Below, one piece after another: positions 1 through 6,129 of a stretch of 64,000 bases of DNA. The position numbers were made by a program, and so were the translations under genes. The DNA is from Streptomyces nojiriensis (GTDB taxonomy: Bacteria > Actinomycetota > Actinomycetes > Streptomycetales > Streptomycetaceae), in the NCBI RefSeq assembly GCF_017639205.1, contig NZ_CP071139.1:310001-374000 (forward strand), written 5' to 3'. How positions within the stretch are numbered: the first letter of the stretch is position 1; each line of letters begins with the position of its first letter. The notes under the pieces were generated by a model. It saw only the letters and a program-made list of their open reading frames with translations. It was not told the origin of the DNA and made no database searches.

Positions 1-2
1 TC

Positions 3-932
3 AAGGCCGTGGACAACTGGTGGGCGAAGTGGCAAGCCGGCGGCCGGGACGCACTGCTGTCCCGCCCACGAGGCCGTCGCGTGGGTGAGCACCAGGTCCT
101 GTCTGAGGCCGAGCAGGCCGCCGTTCGGCAGGCTGTCCTCGATCACGTCCCCTCCGACGTGGGACTTTCTGGTCAGTTGTGGACGCGGGGGCAGATAGGC
201 GAGCTGGTCTTCAAGCTGTACGGGGTCCGCTTCACCGAGCCCGGGGTGGGCAAGTACCTCAAGCGTTGGGGGCTGACCTTCCAGCGTCCGGACAAACGGG
301 CGGTCGAGCAGGACGCGGAAGCGGTCCGGGTCTGGCACGAGGAAACCTGGCCGGCGATCCGGGCCAGGGCGAAGGCGGAGAACGGCGAAGTTCTCTTCGG
401 CGACCAGGTCGGGGTCCGCTCGGACCAGGTCACCGGCCGCACCTGGGGCGCCAAGGGCACGACTCCCATCGTCCGCCGCACCGGGAACCGGTTCTCCGTG
501 AACGCGATGTCCGCGATCAGCACCCGCGGCCGGATGCACTTCATGGTCTTCACCGAGTCGTTCGACGCGAAGGTCATGTGCCGCTTCCTCGTCCGGCTCG
601 TCGGGCACTTCGACCGGAAGATCCACCTGATCGTCGACAGGCACTCGGCCCACCGCTCGAAGACAGTCCGGGCCTGGCTCGCCGACCACCAGGACCAGAT
701 CGAGCTGCACTTCCTGCCCTCGTACTCACCCGAGCTGAACCCCGACGAGCTGGTCAACGCCGACCTCAAACGCAGCCTGCCCCACACCCACCGGGCCAGG
801 AACCAGGCCGAACTCGCCGCCGAAACCCGCAGATTCTTCCACAGGCGCCAGCGTCAACCACACATCGTCCGCGGTTACTTCGGCGGCCCGCACGTCCGCT
901 ACGTCCTCGACGAGAACCCCTTGAGTTTCTGA
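3..932 (+). CDS. IS630-family transposase, 5' end outside window
   Basis: DDE transposase of an IS630-type element. The frame is already open at the first bases and the N-terminal helix-turn-helix is missing, so the gene starts upstream of the window. Visible are the C-terminal part of the HTH region (QLWTRGQIGELV) and the three catalytic acids: Asp in LFGDQVGVRSD, Asp in LIVDRHSAH and the acidic residue in SPELNPDELVN. The protein ends PLSF-stop at 932. The right end of the element probably lies near the TA at 959-960, the usual IS630 target dinucleotide, inside the neighbouring gene on the other strand. The family assignment is firm; the exact right terminus is inferred. Confidence 0.9.
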   Translation, partial: KAVDNWWAKWQAGGRDALLSRPRGRRVGEHQVLSEAEQAAVRQAVLDHVPSDVGLSGQLWTRGQIGELVFKLYGVRFTEPGVGKYLKRWGLTFQRPDKRAVEQDAEAVRVWHEETWPAIRARAKAENGEVLFGDQVGVRSDQVTGRTWGAKGTTPIVRRTGNRFSVNAMSAISTRGRMHFMVFTESFDAKVMCRFLVRLVGHFDRKIHLIVDRHSAHRSKTVRAWLADHQDQIELHFLPSYSPELNPDELVNADLKRSLPHTHRARNQAELAAETRRFFHRRQRQPHIVRGYFGGPHVRYVLDENPLSF

Positions 933-957
933 TCAATAACCGAGTGGGGACCTCGGA

Positions 958-1969
958 TTACGTGGAGACACCCACCGCCCCGCTCTGCTTCGAGTACGAC
1001 AGCGGTGACAACTCGGGCAGACCCTTGAAAACTTCCATTGCGATGACCTCGACGCACTTGCTGAAACGAGAGAAGGTCTGGTCGTCCCCGTCGCCGAGCA
1101 AGACAGCCTGGCCATCCCAGGCGGCGTTACGGAAGTTCTTACCGAAGTGAACGATCGCCCTGATCGGTACCCCAGGCTTCCCGATAAAGTCGCGGTCGAA
1201 CGACTCACGCAGGAACGTCGAAGCTGCCACTAGCCCGTCATAGGCGTCATCGATGGCGGGATCGCCAACCGGTTCGTCTCCTGACTTTCGAAGCACGGGC
1301 AGTTGCTTCCAGTGGTACGCCTGGCGCCCTTGGGCGTCGTAGACGATGTGTTGCATCTCGGCAGTTGCTGGTGTGCTTAGGCGCGGCCGCGTCTCCGGAA
1401 CTTCGACATGCATGTCGACCGACAGCCACCACTCGCCGTTCTCAGCCAGTACCCGTTCCTGCACCAAGGGCGGGGGAACCACACCGGACCCCGGGGGAAG
1501 GCGCAGCGACGTCGCGGCGTTCTGCGCGTTCTGCAGCCGACGCACCGACTCTTGGATCTGGTCCTTGGAGACCTTCCCGGCTTCCCCAAGAGCGTTGATG
1601 GCGTCGACGAGCCGTTGGGCGGCCTCGCTGAGGATGTCATCACGGACCCTTTCGGGAATTTCACCCTCCACGGAGTAGGGGATCATCTCCAATGCCTCGT
1701 AACCACGCAGAGTGACTTCAAAGATCGGGCTCTTATGCTGGCGGGCGAGCATGGCGCCGTGGCTCTCCCAACCGGTCCGGGTCAGCATGGAAGCATCCCA
1801 ATACCCGTACCTTCGGAAGAACGCAACGGCTGTGCTGTTACGAGCGAGCTCTGCGTACACCAGTCTTGCGGCCGTGCGCACATGGTTGCGCGCGCATCCA
1901 CGCAGTGAGGGCTGTGGCAATAACGCCACCGATCACGGTCAGAATCGCACCGAGCAGCGTGCTGTCCAC
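958..1969 (-). pseudogene. membrane-anchored M4-peptidase-like protein, decayed
   Basis: Reads leftward. The C-terminal ~100 residues match thermolysin/protealysin (M4): DPAIDDAYDG, then IVHFGKNFRNAAWDGQ, then GDGDDQTFSRF. Where M4 enzymes have HExxH the sequence is MEVFK, and where the third zinc ligand sits (QSGALNE) it reads QSGAVGV, so all three zinc ligands are absent. A GTG at 1969 opens a good membrane anchor (STLLGAILTVIGGVIATAL), but loss of two bases in a GC run near 1890 throws it out of frame with the main reading frame (intact from an ATG at 1929). The 3' end is cut by the IS630 element, and another IS ends 3 bp upstream of the GTG. The middle is helical and unrecognised. The native protein may have been a non-enzymatic peptidase-fold sensor or effector; that is inference. 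Confidence 0.7.
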
Positions 1970-2003
1970 TTAGCTTGCCGTTTAACGTCCTGCCTGAAGT
2001 CGC

Positions 2004-2366
2004 TCAGTACGAGTTGTCGAGTTGGTCTACGAGGAATCGAAGCTCGCGAGCTCGGCGCCGAGACATGCCGTGTATCACGGCATCCAGGAACTCCCGTGCT
2101 TCGAAGGGGCTGCCGCAGCATTCCCACACACCGCAGCCGCCGTCCTCGTACTCACTCCAGAGGTTGCGGTACGGGTCCCGCACGAACCCTCGCCAAATCC
2201 TCACGGACTCGGCCGTGACGCCAGGCCACAGGTAGTTCCGGCTCCTCTCGACCCTGGCAACTTCGGCAAGAGCGGGCGGGGACAGGCCAGCGATAGGAGG
2301 TTGATAGGTAAGCCGGTGCCGCGGCCACTGCTCGGCGCGGACACGCCCGGGCCGTCTACGCGGCAT
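2004..2366 (-). CDS. hypothetical passenger protein inside the IS
   Basis: A 120-residue protein beginning MPRRRPGRVRAE, preceded by AGAAAGG. It has no known domain. It resembles the protein at 46956-47372 in this window: both start MPRRRPxxVRAExWR, and both end with an arginine-rich helix followed by a (V/I)DQ segment. The stop lies 14 bp inside the left inverted repeat, and the protein is shorter at its C terminus than the homologue, so it may have been captured and clipped when the element formed. The ORF is internal to a transposable element and reads the same way as the transposase. Function unknown. Confidence 0.6.
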   Translation of the reverse strand: MPRRRPGRVRAEQWPRHRLTYQPPIAGLSPPALAEVARVERSRNYLWPGVTAESVRIWRGFVRDPYRNLWSEYEDGGCGVWECCGSPFEAREFLDAVIHGMSRRRARELRFLVDQLDNSY

Positions 2367-2436
2367 GGGCCTTTCTGTAGAACGTCATGGGGTGATCCTG
2401 CCAGAGACGGTTGCGCCGTGGCACCTGACTTGCAGC

Positions 2437-3903
2437 TCAGTCCGTTCGTCGCGGCTTCGTCCCCTTCTTGTGGTGTGCGGGGCGGTTGTACGGCTCGCCG
2501 GTGGCGAGGACTCGTCCGACGTCGTAGCGGTTGGCGGTCCGCCGGTTCTTCGATCCTCGTGGCCTGCCGGGGCCGGGCCGGCTGGGTTTCGGTGCACGGG
2601 CTGGCGTGCCTGTCTTCGCCCGCAGGTTCCTGAACCCGCGACGGACTCGGGCAGGGGTGAGTCTGTTCGGTTCAGCCGGCCGCTCCCACGGCCGGCGGAG
2701 ATCGCGCGCGAGGGGGCGGGCCAGGCGGAGCTGAGCGTGTGCGGCCAGGACGAGCCATGTCCAGCGGTCGGCGGCCTGCGAGTCCCGCAGTTTGGGCCGG
2801 GTCCAGCCGAGAGTCTGCTTGAGCAGTCGGAAGGTGTGCTCCACGTCGAACCGGCGAAGGAACGCCTGCCAACAGCGATCGACCTCCTGAGGATCGGCGC
2901 CGGTGCCCGACCACCACAGCCAGACGGGCTTGTTCACACCGCCGCTGGGCAGCTTCTCGACCGACAGGCGGATCACGGTGCCCTCGATGATCGGCAGCGG
3001 CTCTTCGTGATCGCCCCATGCCGCCCGGCGGGTCAGCCGGGGATGCAGCCGGTCCCACGCTTGCGCCGTCGCCGTCCCATACCTGTCGGTGTCCCTGAGG
3101 GTGACCACGTCTGGATCACCCCAGGTCCCGGGTCGGCCGAAGACGAACTCACCGCCATGCTTGGGCGGGCGGCCGCCCTGCGGCGGGCAGATCCACGGCA
3201 CCGGAACGGGCTTACGCATCACCCGGTCCGAGCGGAGCCTGCCCAGAACCTCCACGGGCAGGTCGGCCAGGAGGTGAGCGATGCGGGGCCCGTCGTAACC
3301 CGCGTCCAGCACGACCAAGACCTTCGGGTCCCCGTCGCGCCACTGGCTGGCGTCCACGAGACGTTGGACGACGTCTCTGACTTGGTCGGCGGTGACCGCG
3401 GCCAAGTCGGCGCCGGGCTCCAGCCGGATTGCGTCCAGCAGCGCGGTCCATGAGGTCCGGCCGGTCTCCAGCGCGGCGACGATCGAGTACGGCCAGCCGG
3501 GCACCATCTGATGCTTGCCCAGGCCCCGGCCGAAGGTATGCCAGAAGGAGCGGTCCGAGGAGGTGTCGGCGTCCGGACGCAACCAAGGGGAGACGTCTAC
3601 CGCCAGCACCAGCCGACCGTCAGCGGCTCGGGGAAGCGGGACATCGGTCAGTGCCCGACGCAGCCGGGCGACGTCGATCCGGCCGTGGTTGATTCCGGAG
3701 TACAAGGCCCCGTGCCCGCGCCGATGCTCGGGAGCGAGCGCCAGGTCCACGAGGGTGCGGACCGGACCGTCGGTACACAACAGCGCGTCGCACAGCTCGA
3801 ACAGGGCGTCGCTCCGCGCAGTCAGGCACGCGTATAACTCCGACCGGAACTCCGCCACCACCGTGAACGCGTCTCGTTGAACCTCATGATCGACCAGTCC
3901 CAC
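2437..3903 (-). CDS. transposase (Streptomyces NF041680-type, DDE)
   Basis: A 488-residue transposase. A GTG at 3903 preceded by ACGGAGG is the likely start; the frame is open further upstream into the inverted repeat, but family members begin at VGLVDHEVQRDAF. Features: an acidic segment LVLAVDVSPWLRPDADTSSDRSF (first catalytic Asp), LVVLDAGYDGPR (second Asp), and the C-terminal RRFDVEHTFRLLKQTLGW with the catalytic Glu, followed by a basic tail. This matches the large IS4/IS701-like transposases common in Streptomyces. The reading frame is intact, so the element could still be active. Confidence 0.88.
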   Translation of the reverse strand: MGLVDHEVQRDAFTVVAEFRSELYACLTARSDALFELCDALLCTDGPVRTLVDLALAPEHRRGHGALYSGINHGRIDVARLRRALTDVPLPRAADGRLVLAVDVSPWLRPDADTSSDRSFWHTFGRGLGKHQMVPGWPYSIVAALETGRTSWTALLDAIRLEPGADLAAVTADQVRDVVQRLVDASQWRDGDPKVLVVLDAGYDGPRIAHLLADLPVEVLGRLRSDRVMRKPVPVPWICPPQGGRPPKHGGEFVFGRPGTWGDPDVVTLRDTDRYGTATAQAWDRLHPRLTRRAAWGDHEEPLPIIEGTVIRLSVEKLPSGGVNKPVWLWWSGTGADPQEVDRCWQAFLRRFDVEHTFRLLKQTLGWTRPKLRDSQAADRWTWLVLAAHAQLRLARPLARDLRRPWERPAEPNRLTPARVRRGFRNLRAKTGTPARAPKPSRPGPGRPRGSKNRRTANRYDVGRVLATGEPYNRPAHHKKGTKPRRTD

Positions 3904-3985
3904 GATCCCGGCCTCCGTGCTGCGTTGTCGCTCAGCACAGGATCGTCCCGCGGCCCCTCCCACATCTGGTGAACTGGGGAAACAC

Positions 3986-4008
3986 CGAACAAATTCGAAC
4001 ATTGTTCG
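3986..4008. promoter_or_regulatory. CGAACAA/TTGTTCG inverted repeat upstream of transposase
   Basis: Seven-base arms CGAACAA and TTGTTCG flank a 9-nt spacer that itself contains TTCGAA. The site lies between the right inverted repeat and the transposase start, where promoter control or transposase sub-terminal binding would be expected. Which of these it is cannot be told from the sequence. Confidence 0.45.
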
Positions 4009-4043
4009 ACGGCGGACGTTAAACGGCAAGCTTAGGCCATGTT

Positions 4044-4373
4044 TTAGAAGTTGCTCGTGTGCTGGGTGGGTCGTCCGGGGAAGTCGCGGGCGGCCATCCA
4101 GATCGTGAGGTCACGGGCGATGTGATTGATGCTGGTCTCGGTGGCGACGTCGTGTTCGTGGCGGGTGGTGTCGCGTCGGACGACCTCGTAGCCGCCTTCA
4201 TCCAGGGCCGCGACGGAGGTGAACCAGACCGGGTCGTCTTCATCGGGCTGGATGACGACGAAGGTGTTGTCCGAGTCGTTGAGGTCGTCGATCAGCATGA
4301 ACAGCGCGTCCTCGGACGGGTCCTCGATGTGGTCGCCGCTCTCGCTCTCGGCCCGGTAGTACGTAGCCCCCAT
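4044..4373 (-). CDS. small acidic hypothetical protein, possible immunity-type
   Basis: A 109-residue acidic protein with an ATG at 4373 and GGGGAG upstream. There is no signal or membrane segment. The pattern (LIDDLN, then a buried NTFVVIQ strand, then DPVWFTSVAALDEGGYEVV) loosely recalls Imm1-type immunity proteins and Streptomyces DUF proteins, but no diagnostic motif is present. It lies downstream of the IS5 transposase on the same strand, within the proposed element boundaries, and its stop codon overlaps the terminal repeat. It could be a passenger or a gene into whose end the element inserted. Function unknown. Confidence 0.55.
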   Translation of the reverse strand: MGATYYRAESESGDHIEDPSEDALFMLIDDLNDSDNTFVVIQPDEDDPVWFTSVAALDEGGYEVVRRDTTRHEHDVATETSINHIARDLTIWMAARDFPGRPTQHTSNF

Positions 4374-4446
4374 CGGCCCTGTCTCCCCTCAACCCGCTGA
4401 CCTGATCGCGGCCAGAATGACATGCGCGACCGACACTCCTGGCAGG

Positions 4447-5316
4447 TCACAGCCATTCATTGATCGCGGCGATGAGAACGGTGGCCTCGAATCGGACCGC
4501 GAGCTTGTCGAACCGGGTGGCCACCGCCCGGTTCCGTTTCAGCCGGTTGATGCCGCACTCGACCGCGTGCCGGGCCTTGTAGTCCTCACGGTCGAAGGCC
4601 GAAGGCCGCCCGCCAGACATCCCCCGCCGCTTGCGGTGGCCGACCTGATCGGCAGGTTCCGGAATCGTGCAGCGGATCCCGCGCCGACGCAGATAGGCAC
4701 GGTTCGCGCGCGATGAGTACCCGTTGTCGGCCCGCACCCGCACCGGACGGACCCGTGGCCGGCCCAGGCCGAGACGCGGAACCCGGATGGCTTCCAGCAC
4801 GGCCGTGAACTGTGGGCTGTCTCCCCGCTGACCTGCTGTGACCAGCAGCGATAACGGCCTCTGTCCCTGTTCACAGGCCAGGTGAATCTTCGTGGTCCAG
4901 CCCCCGCGGGACCGGCCCAGGCCGTGGTCGTCCGGTTCGGCCTGGTGGCCGCCCGGCGGCTCCTTCTGGGCTTGGCCGTCCCGACGTGCACCGGCCGCGT
5001 GTTGATGGGCCCGGCAGATCGTGGAATCGACGTTCACATCCCAGGTGATCAGCCCGACGGCGTCCGCCTGGGCCTGCAACCCGGTCAGTACCGACGACCA
5101 GACGCCATTGCGCTGCCAGCGCCGGAAGAGCCCATAGACCGTCTGCCACGGACCGTACTCCAGCGGCAGATCCCGCCACGGGGCACCGGTTCGCACCCGC
5201 CAGCGGATCCCGTCGATCAACCGCCGTCGGCACACCGACGGTCGGCCCAACACCGTGACCGGCAACAACGGCCCCAGCACTGCCCACTGGTCATCTGAAA
5301 GATCCCCTCGCCCCAC
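4447..5316 (-). CDS. IS5-family transposase
   Basis: A 289-residue transposase if started at the GTG at 5316 ([14 protein letters not shown]); the frame is open upstream to 5367. The N-terminal DUF4096-type domain ([21 protein letters not shown]) is followed by a DDE_Tnp_1 core: Asp in [13 protein letters not shown], Asp in [16 protein letters not shown], Glu in [22 protein letters not shown]. The C terminus is AAINEWL. The reading frame is intact. Confidence 0.9.
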   Translation of the reverse strand: MGRGDLSDDQWAVLGPLLPVTVLGRPSVCRRRLIDGIRWRVRTGAPWRDLPLEYGPWQTVYGLFRRWQRNGVWSSVLTGLQAQADAVGLITWDVNVDSTICRAHQHAAGARRDGQAQKEPPGGHQAEPDDHGLGRSRGGWTTKIHLACEQGQRPLSLLVTAGQRGDSPQFTAVLEAIRVPRLGLGRPRVRPVRVRADNGYSSRANRAYLRRRGIRCTIPEPADQVGHRKRRGMSGGRPSAFDREDYKARHAVECGINRLKRNRAVATRFDKLAVRFEATVLIAAINEWL

Positions 5317-5611
5317 ACCTAGATCATCACGGCACGAGGCGAGACCCGGACCCCAGTTCCAAAACACGACCTAGGTGTCTCACCTCCAATCACTCTTGAT
5401 CATGGTCGAGGATGGGGTGTTTCCTGCCAAGTCGGACACGGTGGCGTCGGCTACACCGTTCCTGGAAGGACCAGCTCCGCCGCACAATTCGACGATAGGC
5501 GTCGAGTCGCTGACCCGCGACGACTGCGTTGGATGACAACGGACAGCTGACAAGTACCTTCTGCCTTGCCCGAGCAGTGCCCTTCCCGGCGCTGGCGCCG
5601 TTGATCTCGTC

Positions 5612-5980
5612 ATGAGGAAAGCGATCTACATGACTGCGGTGGCACTGCTGCTGGTCGGCACGGCCCCGGCATACGCGAGTGGGGGCGCTGACAAGGGTCC
5701 TGTGAGCGTCGGCGTGATCGGCGAGGGATTGAAGGTGAAGGAGGTACGGGCCCTGCTGAAGGGCTGGTACCCGGGTGCACGGGCTGAGGTCTTCGTGATG
5801 CGGGGCGGCAAGCGGGTTCGGACGGTGGGGCCGTGGAAGGCGACCGAGTCGCTGGAGGTCGGCGGGCACAAGTTCGAGCGCGCGACATGGCAGGTGGGCA
5901 AGTCGTTCCGGCACGGAGACCGGATCTGCTCCAGCTTCGGCCACCGCGGCGAACGCCCTTGCGTCACCATCCAGCGCTGA
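5612..5980 (+). CDS. small secreted protein
   Basis: A 122-residue protein with a clear Sec signal peptide (basic MRK, hydrophobic AVALLLVGTAP, cleavage around AYAS). The mature ~97 residues are basic, with no known domain and two cysteines near the end (ICSSFGHRGERPC) that could form a disulfide. No strong ribosome-binding site precedes the ATG. A stem-loop terminator follows 10 nt after the stop. The gene lies between the IS5-family element and the end of tnsD; if the Tn7-like element extends to the left it could be cargo, otherwise it is host sequence. Confidence 0.7.
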   Translation: MRKAIYMTAVALLLVGTAPAYASGGADKGPVSVGVIGEGLKVKEVRALLKGWYPGARAEVFVMRGGKRVRTVGPWKATESLEVGGHKFERATWQVGKSFRHGDRICSSFGHRGERPCVTIQR

Positions 5981-5989
5981 CCACGGCCC

Positions 5990-6019
5990 CGTGCCCGCAG
6001 CCGAACAGGGGCGGGCACG
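5990..6019 (+). terminator. stem-loop terminator after small secreted protein
   Basis: CGTGCCCG (5990-5997) pairs with CGGGCACG (6012-6019) across a 14-nt loop, 9 nt after the stop codon. There is no U-tract, as is common in Streptomyces. Confidence 0.6.
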
Positions 6020-6041
6020 TATTGTAGGTTCCGATTTCAGC

Positions 6042-6122
6042 TGTCGGCCGGTGGCGACGTGACCTGGTGTTTTGGGGCGCTGTCCAGGCTTCTTGTCGGG
6101 GGCTTTGTCCGGCCGATCTGTC
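6042..6122. repeat. phased TGTC repeats, candidate left end of Tn7-like element
   Basis: TGTC(C/G) occurs at 6042, 6081, 6094, 6106 and 6119, the last four 12-13 bp apart, just beyond the tnsD stop codon (6130). Upstream of tnsA, GGAC (the complement) recurs at 13017, 13038 and 13045. One left-end segment (GTCCAGGCTT...TTTGTCCGG, 6082-6112) resembles the complement of 13013-13042 (GTCCAGCCTT...TTTGTCCGC). These could be transposase-binding sites near the two ends; no exact terminal repeat was found. Confidence 0.4.
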
Positions 6123-6129
6123 GGATTCT

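Larger units (their letters stand above)
1973..4031. mobile_element. 2.06-kb insertion sequence with 18-bp inverted repeats
   Basis: The ends GCTTGCCGTTTAACGTCC (1973-1990) and its exact complement (4014-4031) form an 18-bp perfect inverted repeat. Both are bordered by TTA (1970-1972 and 4032-4034), a plausible 3-bp target duplication. The element holds the transposase at 2437-3903 and a second leftward ORF at 2004-2366. It sits immediately upstream of the start codon of the M4-like gene and directly abuts the IS5-family element on its right. Confidence 0.8.
4035..5371. mobile_element. IS5-family element, about 1.34 kb, abutting the neighbouring IS
   Basis: The left end GGCCATGTTTTAGAAGT (4035 on) and the complement of the right end, GGTCGTGTTTTGGAACT (ending 5371), match at 13 of 17 positions. 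Both are bordered outside by TA (4033-4034 and 5372-5373). The left TA is shared with the TTA of the preceding IS, so the two elements touch. The interval contains the IS5 transposase and a 109-residue ORF whose stop codon falls in the left terminal repeat. Simple IS5 members are usually 0.85-1 kb, so this one is enlarged. The termini are inferred from the repeat match alone. Confidence 0.6.

Noticed and set aside
5617-6018. Open frames on the minus strand opposite the small secreted protein
   Set aside because: They mirror the signal-peptide gene, have no ribosome-binding site, and are Arg/Pro-rich shadow sequence.
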